Shown one piece after another: positions 1 through 5,374 of a DNA stretch of 30,984 nucleotides. The DNA lies in the IMG/VR virus record IMGVR_UViG_3300034374_001689, positions 1 to 30,984 of that record; one strand, given 5' to 3'. The translations under genes and the position numbers were made by a program. Source of the DNA: a virus. Under the pieces are notes generated by a model that worked only from the letters and a program-made list of their open reading frames with translations, was not told where the DNA came from and made no database searches. The stretch's first letter is position 1. Each line of letters opens with the position of its first letter.

Positions 1-245
1 TTATGGCATGTTACGGATAATGATATCTCTAATCTTTTCAATAACTTGCGTCTGACACGCTATATGTAACGGAATGTTATTCTACTTATGCGGCGTATCA
101 TACACAATAACACTGTGAAATGTCCCGTGACACGTTTTTTCGTCTTTTTGATTGCAAGAAAATTGCATTTAGCATTTGACATGCATTTAAAACGGCATTA
201 ATTGTGTATTCGTTCAAACGTCAACAACACAAACGGAGACGACAG
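1..245. other. AT-rich non-coding leader of the rightward early block
   Basis: No convincing gene lies in this stretch. It is more AT-rich than its surroundings and contains T-runs (about 134-150), a TTGACA box at 176-181 and four spaced GCATT repeats between 165 and 200. It ends in the ribosome binding site of the first + strand gene. I interpret it as the control region of the early genes. No tRNA or long hairpin was seen in it. Confidence 0.6.
176..203 (+). promoter_or_regulatory. Candidate sigma70-type early promoter with GCATTT repeats
   Basis: A perfect TTGACA -35 box sits at 176-181. A weak -10 match (TTAATT, 198-203) follows after 16 bases. GCATTT occurs at 165-170, 172-177 and 183-188, and GCATTA at 195-200, so the repeats surround and overlap the promoter. 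The first rightward gene begins about 40 bases downstream. The -10 is poor, so the call rests on the -35 box and the position. Confidence 0.45.
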
Positions 246-398
246 ATGACCAAGCAAGAGCAATACAGAGTTGCCGCCGAACTTCACGCCGCAGACGCCG
301 TGATGGCGAAAATCCGCAACGAATGGGACAAAATAGATTACCATAACGAGATGGCCGCATTTTACCGGGTTCAAGAACACAAGGCAGCGGCGCGTTAA
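246..398 (+). CDS. Small early protein of unknown function (50 aa)
   Basis: I do not recognise this protein. The chosen ATG at 246 follows a GGAGACGAC ribosome binding site. An upstream in-frame start at 204 has no such site and would add only basic residues. The protein is charged and probably helical (MTKQEQYRVAAELHAADAV), and it ends in KAAAR. The codons for AAAR and the TAA stop form one arm and the loop of a GC-rich hairpin (383-408). It is the first gene of the rightward block, 27 bases before the next start, which is the usual place for small host-takeover or anti-defence proteins. That role is inferred from position only. Confidence 0.65.
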   Translation: MTKQEQYRVAAELHAADAVMAKIRNEWDKIDYHNEMAAFYRVQEHKAAAR

Positions 399-408
399 GC
401 GCCCTGCC
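383..408 (+). other. Stem-loop over a stop codon, copy 1
   Basis: GGCAG-C-GGCGC pairs with GCGCC-CTGCC with one bulged base, and the TAA stop (396-398) lies in the loop. No U-tract follows. Instead the ribosome binding site of the next gene follows at once, so a terminator is unlikely. Copy 2, with nearly the same sequence, lies at 686-711. Confidence 0.7.
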
Positions 409-425
409 GAATGGGAGAGAGAAAG

Positions 426-701
426 ATGGTATACGAGATTAAACGACGCGAAACCCGATGGGGTCCTTCGGTGCCAGTGTTCGACGTTTATGTCGATAAT
501 GAAGGCGTTGGCAGTATCCAGCCGCTGTTTAAAACGCTGAATAGTGATCGGCCCTACGGCTACCACACATACATTTGCATTGAATATGATGCGCTGACCG
601 ATGACAGCGGGTTCCCTAATGAGTACCGCACACAGCGCGAAGCGTTCGCGGCGGTTGCTGATATGATGGAACGAAATGGCATTGAGGCAGCGGCGCGATA
701 A
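426..701 (+). CDS. Small early protein of unknown function (91 aa)
   Basis: I do not recognise this protein. The ATG at 426 was chosen because GGGAGAG (413-419) precedes it. An in-frame ATG at 411 lies inside the leader, upstream of that site. The sequence mixes beta-like segments (FDVYVDNEGVGSIQPLF, YHTYICIEYDAL) with a C-terminal helix (REAFAAVADMMERNGIE), which looks like a small alpha/beta fold. It ends in IEAAAR, encoded by the second copy of the stop-codon hairpin. The next gene starts 24 bases after the stop. Confidence 0.7.
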   Translation: MVYEIKRRETRWGPSVPVFDVYVDNEGVGSIQPLFKTLNSDRPYGYHTYICIEYDALTDDSGFPNEYRTQREAFAAVADMMERNGIEAAAR

Positions 702-711
702 GCGCCCTGCC
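686..711 (+). other. Stem-loop over a stop codon, copy 2
   Basis: This repeats the 383-408 element: GGCAG-C-GGCGC, a loop containing the TAA stop (699-701), then GCGCC-CTGCC. The two copies differ mainly in one loop base (GTTAA versus GATAA). Each is followed by a GGGAGAG-type ribosome binding site. It is likely an intercistronic RNA element (mRNA stability or translational coupling) rather than a terminator. Confidence 0.7.
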
Positions 712-725
712 GGGAGAGGAGAGAG

Positions 726-818
726 ATGATGGAATACGCATTAATCATGACGTCCTTGGTTATCGTCCCGGCAACTATCATGACGGGGTTTATTATTTAC
801 ATCGAAGCGACGCGCTAA
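726..818 (+). CDS. Single-TM microprotein (30 aa)
   Basis: This short ORF begins at ATG 726, directly after a GGGAGAGGAGAG ribosome binding site, and ends at TAA 816-818. Its product is a short N-terminus, one hydrophobic segment of about 20 residues (YALIMTSLVIVPATIMTGFI) and a short charged end (EATR). It would be a one-pass inner-membrane peptide. Phage microproteins of this form can act on host membrane functions or superinfection, but nothing here says which. Support comes from the strong ribosome binding site, the tight spacing to its neighbours and a clean TM segment. Confidence 0.55.
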   Translation: MMEYALIMTSLVIVPATIMTGFIIYIEATR

Positions 819-857
819 CACGCGCCACCGCGCACACACCAGAAAAAGGGAAACACG

Positions 858-1127
858 ATGAACACACAAGATCAAAAATACAACGGCTGGACAAATTACG
901 AAACGTGGCGCGTTAACCTGGAAATTTTCGACGGCTACGAACCCGAACAGGCGGTAACGGCGGAAGGTCTGGAAGATATGGTGGAAGATTATCTTTCGTT
1001 CGGCGTCGATACCAGCAACGGACCTTGTCTCGCGTTAGATTATGCGCGGGCGTTTGTTTCCGCCGTTAATTGGTACGAAATCGCGAAACGCATAAACGAA
1101 GATCACGAATTGACCGAAACCGATTAA
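858..1127 (+). CDS. GWTNYETW-motif protein (DUF7249-like), 89 aa
   Basis: The N-terminal motif YNGWTNYETWRVNLEIFDG (residues about 8-26) is characteristic of a small family of phage and plasmid proteins that I recall as DUF7249. Its biochemical function is unknown to me. The rest is acidic and probably helical (LEDMVEDYLSF, LALDYARAFVSAVNWYEIAKRINEDHE). The ATG at 858 follows an AAAAAGGGAAA ribosome binding site within a leader related to those of later genes (ACCAGAAAAAGGGAAA). The TAA stop (1125-1127) begins a larger stem-loop. The family call is confident on the motif, while the DUF number is from memory. Confidence 0.75.
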   Translation: MNTQDQKYNGWTNYETWRVNLEIFDGYEPEQAVTAEGLEDMVEDYLSFGVDTSNGPCLALDYARAFVSAVNWYEIAKRINEDHELTETD

Positions 1128-1168
1128 CGCAACGGTGCGCATCTGAAAGGGTGCGCACAATGCGTTAA
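1124..1168 (+). other. Two-part stem-loop starting at a stop codon
   Basis: An outer arm TTAACGCA (1124-1131) pairs with TGCGTTAA (1161-1168). An inner arm GTGCGCA (1135-1141) pairs with TGCGCAC (1152-1158) around a 10-base loop. The stop codon of the preceding gene is inside the outer arm. No U-tract follows, and the next start is 34 bases on. A similar design occurs at 2397-2440. Confidence 0.65.
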
Positions 1169-1177
1169 TTGTGACGC

Positions 1178-1193
1178 GATCCAGGAAAAGGAA
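1178..1193 (+). repeat. Shared leader sequence GATCCAGGAAAAGGAA, copy 1
   Basis: The 16 bases GATCCAGGAAAAGGAA occur here, 8 bases before the ATG at 1202, and identically at 2453-2468, 9 bases before the ATG at 2478. Shorter versions precede the starts at 858 and 1737. The purine-rich half (AAAAGGAA) is the ribosome binding site. The upstream GATCCAGG is not needed for that and is conserved as well. Confidence 0.7.
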
Positions 1194-1201
1194 AAACGAT
1201 A

Positions 1202-1708
1202 ATGAGCACCCTATCAGTTGAGCGCGCCCGCGAAATTTTGGCGGAAACCGTTTGGGCGACGCCCGATAGTTATTTCGGACACAACCCGACAGGCGAATAT
1301 GTTATCGCGACGCAAACACGCGACAGCGATTGCCTAACCCGCTCAAATTATATTCGCATCTTCGAAGATTTACTGGACAATCCGACAGGCGACGATTTCG
1401 TTTACGATTGGCGGGCGTCGCACTGGGCGTGCGGTTGGGTTGAATACATCATGTTGAAACCGGACGCGCCCGAAACCTTGTTAATTAAGGCGGCTGAAAT
1501 TTTGTCCGCATTGGCGGACTATCCGGTCTATGACGAAGATCATTACTCGCAAATGGAATATGACGAAATTTGCGAATATTGGGACAATATGGGGCTGCGT
1601 GAACGCGTCGAATATTGCCGTGATAATGATGTTTCGATTTTCGCCGCGCGTTCGGACGCGATACCCGAAGGCGTTTTCGATGATCTACGCGACGCACTTT
1701 CCTATTGA
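1202..1708 (+). CDS. Conserved-looking phage protein of unknown function (168 aa)
   Basis: I do not know a function. The protein is acidic and aromatic-rich. A first part (1-60) resembles early proteins seen across siphophages (AREILAETVWATPDSYFGHNPTGEYVIATQTRDSD). A Trp-rich middle follows (DWRASHWACGWVEYIMLKPDAPE). The C-terminal half carries a region with many Tyr and Asp residues (VYDEDHYSQMEYDEICEYWDNMGLRERVEYCRD). No catalytic motif, signal peptide or TM segment is visible. The ATG at 1202 follows the GATCCAGGAAAAGGAA leader. It is likely soluble and cytoplasmic. Confidence 0.75.
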   Translation: MSTLSVERAREILAETVWATPDSYFGHNPTGEYVIATQTRDSDCLTRSNYIRIFEDLLDNPTGDDFVYDWRASHWACGWVEYIMLKPDAPETLLIKAAEILSALADYPVYDEDHYSQMEYDEICEYWDNMGLRERVEYCRDNDVSIFAARSDAIPEGVFDDLRDALSY

Positions 1709-1736
1709 TTAAAGACCAGAAAAGGAACCTCACAAA

Positions 1737-1976
1737 ATGTCTTATCACAACATGACAACCGCGCAATATGCCGATCTCGTTTTGGAAATAGCAGAGAAAT
1801 CAGGCAACCCTTATGTCGAGCTACCAGGGCCAACAACGGGCGATTTGATCGAATGTATGTGTGCTGCCCATAATCTGAGCTTGGCGATTATTCAACGCAA
1901 TGCGTCACGTCCTACGGTTTACGTACGAGCCGAAGACTGCAAGCGATATCTCAGAAGCAAAGGGATGCCAGTATGA
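1737..1976 (+). CDS. Unknown early protein (79 aa)
   Basis: I do not recognise this protein. The ATG at 1737 has the AAAAGGAAC ribosome binding site within a leader related to those at 1178 and 2453. Residues 5-40 appear helical (TTAQYADLVLEIAEKSG, TTGDLIECMCAAHNLSLAII). The C-terminus is basic (YVRAEDCKRYLRSKG), and the overall layout could suit a small helix-turn-helix or nucleic-acid-binding fold, though that is weak. Its TGA stop overlaps the next ATG (ATGA), which indicates translational coupling. Confidence 0.65.
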   Translation: MSYHNMTTAQYADLVLEIAEKSGNPYVELPGPTTGDLIECMCAAHNLSLAIIQRNASRPTVYVRAEDCKRYLRSKGMPV

Positions 1977-2188
1977 TCCGCAACATAAACACACCGAAAC
2001 CCGGCAGCGCATGGGATACATGGCAAAAAGCAGGCGCAAAATGGCGCGCTGAAACATGGGCGAATAGTGACGGCGCATTACTTATTGCTGCAAATGCCTT
2101 TGCCAGCGTGGAAAGTAGCGACATAGGGCGCGACGCAATGAAACGCGCATTTATTGAAGGGGCTAACATGATTGGGGATGGTAAATAA
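1973..2188 (+). CDS. Unknown early protein (71 aa)
   Basis: This protein is coupled to the gene before it (ATGA overlap at 1973-1976) and to the gene after it (TAATG overlap at 2186-2190). It has several Trp residues in the first half (AWDTWQKAGAKWRAETW) and a helical second half (SDGALLIAANAFASVESSDIGRDAMKRAFIEGANMIG). I do not recognise the family and see no motif that suggests an activity. The overlapping starts and stops on both sides are the main argument that it is real. Confidence 0.65.
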   Translation: MIRNINTPKPGSAWDTWQKAGAKWRAETWANSDGALLIAANAFASVESSDIGRDAMKRAFIEGANMIGDGK

Positions 2189-2400
2189 TGGAAGTCTATC
2201 ACGACAATGGCGCGGCAATGGGCCTGCGCACACGTGTTTTCCGCAATGCCGCGCACGGTGGCGTTGAATGGATGTATGCGGCCGACTACGCTAGTCAAAA
2301 CGCCAGCCTGCACCGATGGTATCATTTTGGTCCTGGCGGTAATGGCGATATTCAATCACTTAAATTGAACCAAGGAATGTTCCTGTCGCGCTTGGATTAA
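2188..2400 (+). CDS. Unknown early protein (70 aa)
   Basis: This is the last gene of a three-gene coupled run (1737-2400). The ATG at 2188 shares an A with the TAA of its neighbour. The protein appears beta-rich, with aromatic and Gly residues (RTRVFRNAAHGGVEWMYAADYA, RWYHFGPGGNGDIQSLKL). No family is recognised. Its TAA stop (2398-2400) starts a stem-loop like the one at 1124-1168. Confidence 0.65.
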   Translation: MEVYHDNGAAMGLRTRVFRNAAHGGVEWMYAADYASQNASLHRWYHFGPGGNGDIQSLKLNQGMFLSRLD

Positions 2401-2440
2401 CGCAATCTTGGGGCTGGCATTGTCCGGCCCCAATCTGCGT
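2397..2440 (+). other. Two-part stem-loop starting at a stop codon
   Basis: An outer ACGCA (2400-2404) pairs with TGCGT (2436-2440). An inner TTGGGGC (2408-2414) pairs with GCCCCAA (2427-2433) around a 12-base loop. As at 1124-1168, the TAA stop of the preceding gene borders the outer arm, and the GATCCAGGAAAAGGAA leader follows. There is no U-tract, so it is more likely an intercistronic RNA structure than a terminator. Confidence 0.6.
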
Positions 2441-2452
2441 CAATCATGGCGT

Positions 2453-2468
2453 GATCCAGGAAAAGGAA
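2453..2468 (+). repeat. Shared leader sequence GATCCAGGAAAAGGAA, copy 2
   Basis: This is identical over 16 bases to 1178-1193. It provides the ribosome binding site for the microprotein that starts at 2478. The pair of stop-codon hairpin plus this leader occurs twice as a unit. Confidence 0.7.
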
Positions 2469-2477
2469 CCCAACAAA

Positions 2478-2576
2478 ATGCGCAAGCTGATAAACCTATG
2501 CCTTGGCTCTATAGCCGTGGCTGTTTTTACTTATGTCATGCTGTTATTCGTTGCACTAGGTTATGGCGTGCAATGA
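2478..2576 (+). CDS. Single-TM microprotein (32 aa) coupled to the recombinase
   Basis: The ATG at 2478 follows the conserved AAAAGGAA leader. The product has a basic start (MRKLIN), one hydrophobic segment (LGSIAVAVFTYVMLLFVALGY) and a short end (GVQ). Its TGA (2574-2576) overlaps the recombinase ATG at 2573 in an ATGA junction, so the recombinase is probably translated by coupling. The recombinase has no good ribosome binding site of its own, which supports this ORF being real. The function is unknown. It could be a true membrane peptide or mainly a translational leader. Confidence 0.6.
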   Translation: MRKLINLCLGSIAVAVFTYVMLLFVALGYGVQ

Positions 2577-3220
2577 CCAGAAAATACGTGCTTTACCTGC
2601 GTGTCAGTACCGCGCGTCAAGGCGGTAGCGGGCTCGGATTGGACGCGCAACGCGCCCTGGTACGGCCCTACGCTGCCGACATCATCGAAACTTACCAGGA
2701 CATCGAAAGCGGCAAGAATAGCGCCAGGCCGGGCTTAGAACGCGCCCTGGCGCATTGCAAATATGCGGGCGCGTGTTTGCTTATTGCCAAGGTGGATCGA
2801 CTATCACGCGACGTTGAGTTCCTGTTTAAAATCAGGAATAGCGGCGTCGATATCTTGGCCGCTGACGCGCCCCATATGGGCACCCTCGAATGGGGCATTC
2901 GCGCCGTATTCGCGCAACATGAACGCGAAGAAATATCACGGCGCACCAAGGCCGCGCTTGCTGCTGCCAAGGCGCGTGGGGTTAAACTTGGTTCGCCATG
3001 CCCGGAAAAGGGTGGGCGCGCGCGTGCGGATCGGGAAAGGTCACAAGTGAAGTTATGCGAACAATCCGCCTGGCCCGTGGTTCGCTCGTTACATAGTGAG
3101 GGTGCCAGTCTCAGGAAAATAGCGGATTATCTTAACGCAGATAGCATTGAGACCGTTCGCGGCGGGCAATGGCATGCTTCTAGCGTGCGGAATTTACTTA
3201 AAAAGAAAGGAGCAATTTGA
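2573..3220 (+). CDS. Small serine recombinase (215 aa)
   Basis: This is a site-specific DNA recombinase of the resolvase/invertase superfamily, which cuts DNA through a 5' phosphoserine link. The N-terminal catalytic domain shows YLRVST with Arg10 and the nucleophile Ser12, the helix GLGLDAQR, and AKVDRLSRD (Lys73, Asp75, Arg76, Arg79). The long helix HEREEISRRTKAALAAAKARGVKLG (116-140) follows. The C-terminal part (170-215: GASLRKIADYLN, then RGGQWHASSVRNLLKK) is a helix-turn-helix-like DNA-binding segment. At 215 aa it is far shorter than large serine integrases (about 450 aa or more) and lacks their zinc and coiled-coil domains. The start at 2573 overlaps the upstream stop (ATGA). A longer frame from 2408 begins inside a hairpin and is rejected. 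Integration, inversion or resolution are all possible. No att site could be identified. Confidence 0.9.
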   Translation: MTRKYVLYLRVSTARQGGSGLGLDAQRALVRPYAADIIETYQDIESGKNSARPGLERALAHCKYAGACLLIAKVDRLSRDVEFLFKIRNSGVDILAADAPHMGTLEWGIRAVFAQHEREEISRRTKAALAAAKARGVKLGSPCPEKGGRARADRERSQVKLCEQSAWPVVRSLHSEGASLRKIADYLNADSIETVRGGQWHASSVRNLLKKKGAI

Positions 3221-3221
3221 A

Positions 3222-4181
3222 ATGGTTGGAAAAGTAACACCCGATGACATGATTTCGGCGTCATTAATTCCTGTTTTGTTGGGGCAGTCGCCCTACCAGA
3301 CCCCAAACGATCTTTTGAGGACGTTTATAGATCGAGATGAAGGCGTTGAACCTGAGCCGTGGGCCGGAAATGAAGCCACGCATTGGGGCAATGTCCTTGA
3401 GCCGGTCATTTTGCAGCAAGCCGCGGAACGTTTGGACCTTTCAAACGTCTTGATTGATTATGATCGGGCCATTTTTCATCCGACAATTAATCTTGCTGCA
3501 TCGCTTGACGGCTCTGGTGAGGGCGCGGGCAAAATAAAAACGGATGTGTCGCGTGGTATCTATTGCATTGGCGCTGATGTTATCGACATAAGTGGCCCTG
3601 GCGTCCTTGAAAGCAAGGCGACTCGGGCGCGACCCGAAGACGTGCCACCGCCTCAGCGTGGCCCATTACAGTTACAGGCGCAGATGATGTGTACCGGGTG
3701 GACATGGGGATGTGTAGCAACCTTGTATCAAGGGTTGGAGTTGCGACTATTTGTCTATCAATCAGATGATATAGTTCAGCGCCGCATATCTGAGGCCATC
3801 GACGACTTTGAAATGCGCCGCAAAAACCATGATTGGTATCCGCCCCTTACAAGTGAGGACGCCAACACTGCATGGTCGCGCGCAAATGAAGACGCGCCAC
3901 CGCTCGACCTTGATGGAACGAATGTGATTGGTGCGGTCGCTGATTTAATTGCGGCGAAGTACGACCTTGCGGACGCCAAGGACCGCATTGATGACGCAGA
4001 GTTGGCTATTAAAGAGGTGATGGCTAACCATGACGTTGCGACTGCCACGATTGGCGACGTTAAATATCAAATTGGTTGGGGTATGATTAATCGGAAGGCC
4101 CAGCCCGAAAAGATTGTTCCGGCTAAGCCAGCGGAATCGGTGCGTAAAAAAACACTTAGTCTAAAGGAAATGAAAGGGTAG
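3222..4181 (+). CDS. YqaJ-type viral recombinase / 5'-3' exonuclease (319 aa)
   Basis: This is a member of the YqaJ/lambda-exonuclease nuclease family, which resects double-stranded ends for phage homologous recombination. The N-terminal ISASLIPVLLGQSPYQTPNDLL and EATHWGNVLEPVILQQAAERL (Glu60) match the start of the family. The metal-binding core is SLDGSGE (Asp96), then VLESKA (Glu130 and Lys132), followed by PLQLQAQMMCTG (Gln150 and Gln152 helix). The C-terminal 70 residues appear helical. The ATG at 3222 has AAAGGAG at 3205-3211. A longer frame from 3147 would overlap the recombinase. A partner annealing protein of the RecT or Erf type is not seen nearby. Confidence 0.88.
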   Translation: MVGKVTPDDMISASLIPVLLGQSPYQTPNDLLRTFIDRDEGVEPEPWAGNEATHWGNVLEPVILQQAAERLDLSNVLIDYDRAIFHPTINLAASLDGSGEGAGKIKTDVSRGIYCIGADVIDISGPGVLESKATRARPEDVPPPQRGPLQLQAQMMCTGWTWGCVATLYQGLELRLFVYQSDDIVQRRISEAIDDFEMRRKNHDWYPPLTSEDANTAWSRANEDAPPLDLDGTNVIGAVADLIAAKYDLADAKDRIDDAELAIKEVMANHDVATATIGDVKYQIGWGMINRKAQPEKIVPAKPAESVRKKTLSLKEMKG

Positions 4182-4182
4182 G

Positions 4183-4320
4183 ATGATGACATACATTGAG
4201 ATTTTGGCGGCTCGGATTAAGAAGCGTGAGATTGATTTTCCGCGTGCCGTGGATTTTTTAGTGGAACACGGCATTCACGAGTTGACTGCCATCAAGATGC
4301 TGGTGAGGGCGTCGAGATAA
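4183..4320 (+). CDS. Small unknown protein (45 aa)
   Basis: This fills the gap between the exonuclease and the next gene exactly. The start at 4183 is one base after the TAG at 4181, and the TAA at 4318-4320 directly abuts the next ATG. The protein is mostly helical (YIEILAARIKKREIDFPRAVDFLVEHGIHELTAIKMLVRAS). The second half could be a small helix-turn-helix, but this is not certain. AAAGGG (4173-4178) provides a ribosome binding site. No family is recognised. Confidence 0.6.
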   Translation: MMTYIEILAARIKKREIDFPRAVDFLVEHGIHELTAIKMLVRASR

Positions 4321-4902
4321 ATGCCTAAAAGGAGGATTAAAAAACCTGCTCGCGGCATATCGCGCACTATGCTTGCGCAATCCGACAATGATTGGCGTAG
4401 GATGGAGGCGGCAATCACTGAGTTAGACCAGGTAGTTGTTGCGGCTGAGAAGCGATGGGGCGTTGATAGATTGCCTGAGCTGGTCAGCGTTGAAACGCAA
4501 GAGCGTTTCTGGAAGCAGTTTGAGCGCCTTGATGGGGCTATCAGGAGCGACGATTGCGACGCAGTTGTGCGTGGTTCATCGGCTATGATACGTGCTTATA
4601 AGGTGCTTGAGGATGAGGCGCGTGACCGTGGCCATTGTGAGCTTGCTGGCACTTGGTATGAAGCGCCAATGGATGATGGCCGCGTGCTGATCGTTGCTGA
4701 AACAGTAGCCGACGCGCACAAGGCAAGCCGTGAAAGAGACGGCGCGCTTGTGTATTCAATGGATGAAGTTGCCAGGCTGCTCATAGCCAGTGAGGACGCC
4801 CGTAATTTCGCCAAGAAAACCAAAGAGGTTTTCCCTGGCGCTACGGTTGAAGATGTGCGTAGCACTAAGCCTGACAATATGGACGACCCTATTCCTTTTT
4901 AA
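4321..4902 (+). CDS. Unknown protein with an SSB-like DDPIPF C-terminal tail (193 aa)
   Basis: I recognise no enzyme family, but the last residues read MDDPIPF. This is nearly the DDDIPF acidic tip by which bacterial SSB recruits RecO, RecQ, PriA, exonuclease I and others. The body is largely helical (residues about 15-110: DNDWRRMEAAITELDQVVVAAEKRW, FWKQFERLDGAIRSDD, SSAMIRAYKVLEDEARDRG) with a possible beta segment (GTWYEAPMDDGRVLIVAETVADA). No OB-fold pattern is visible, so it is probably not SSB itself. It follows the YqaJ exonuclease. A role as a recombination or replication accessory that docks to SSB-binding host enzymes, or competes with SSB, is inferred. The ATG abuts the previous stop. 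Confidence 0.8.
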   Translation: MPKRRIKKPARGISRTMLAQSDNDWRRMEAAITELDQVVVAAEKRWGVDRLPELVSVETQERFWKQFERLDGAIRSDDCDAVVRGSSAMIRAYKVLEDEARDRGHCELAGTWYEAPMDDGRVLIVAETVADAHKASRERDGALVYSMDEVARLLIASEDARNFAKKTKEVFPGATVEDVRSTKPDNMDDPIPF

Positions 4903-4918
4903 TGCTTTAGGAGGTTTT

Positions 4919-5122
4919 ATGGAAAAAGATTGGGATATCGTTGCGTATGCTTTTGAGAGTGGAGCGCCCGAATGCGCCTCTTGTGAGTACTATTTTTATG
5001 AGTACTACACTGATATCGGAGCGTCCTCTTCTTGCGGTTTAGGAGACTATTCTGGGCATGACCCGCGCTGGTGCGCGGCGTATGACCGCATAGAAGAGGA
5101 GCTTCAGAATGACGATGAATAA
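4919..5122 (+). CDS. Small Cys-containing acidic protein (67 aa)
   Basis: The ATG at 4919 follows an excellent TAGGAGGT ribosome binding site (4908-4915). A longer in-frame ORF from 4790 would overlap the previous gene and is rejected. Four cysteines at residues 19, 22, 39 and 52 (CASC, then SSSC, then RWC) could bind one zinc ion. The protein is rich in Tyr, Asp and Glu and ends in an acidic tail (EELQNDDE). No family is recognised. It overlaps the next start by 14 bases. Confidence 0.7.
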   Translation: MEKDWDIVAYAFESGAPECASCEYYFYEYYTDIGASSSCGLGDYSGHDPRWCAAYDRIEEELQNDDE

Positions 5123-5318
5123 ATCAGGCAACCTTCGCGGCTTCAATCACCTCTCTGAAGAGAGCATTGAGAAGATTCGTCAGACGCTGGACGAGAAGCG
5201 TCCAGCCTGGGCTGAGGGCTGGCCTAAGCCAGTGGCGCGTTTCGGTACGCCTGACTATCATGAAGTGACAAACGACGAATTTAACCATCGCGTATTGATG
5301 AGCCGGTCGCGACCGTGA
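5109..5318 (+). CDS. Small unknown protein (69 aa)
   Basis: The ATG at 5109 lies within the 3' end of the previous gene, 8 bases after GAGGAG (5095-5100). An ATG at 5115 is an alternative start. The product has a helix (SEESIEKIRQTLDEKRPAW) followed by a loop rich in Pro and Trp (AEGWPKPVARFGTPDYHEV). No motif is recognised. Its stop is at 5316-5318. Confidence 0.6.
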   Translation: MTMNKSGNLRGFNHLSEESIEKIRQTLDEKRPAWAEGWPKPVARFGTPDYHEVTNDEFNHRVLMSRSRP

Positions 5319-5374
5319 ACGGCCCAGAGAACGTGTGGGCCGTTTATTCGCGGCTGATAGGAGGAACCAATGAG

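Noticed and set aside
1-85. Minus-strand frame ending in TAA at 1-3 (about 28 open codons)
   Set aside because: It has no ATG, GTG or TTG start in frame before a TAG upstream, and no ribosome binding site. It may be chance in AT-rich sequence.
120-150. Terminator-like GTCCCGTGACACG followed by TTTTTT
   Set aside because: The stem would have only about 4 base pairs with a very small loop, which is too weak to call.
2408-2572. N-terminal extension of the serine recombinase
   Set aside because: The extended frame starts at a TTG inside a stem-loop and overlaps the microprotein ORF. The catalytic domain begins at Met 2573 as in other family members.
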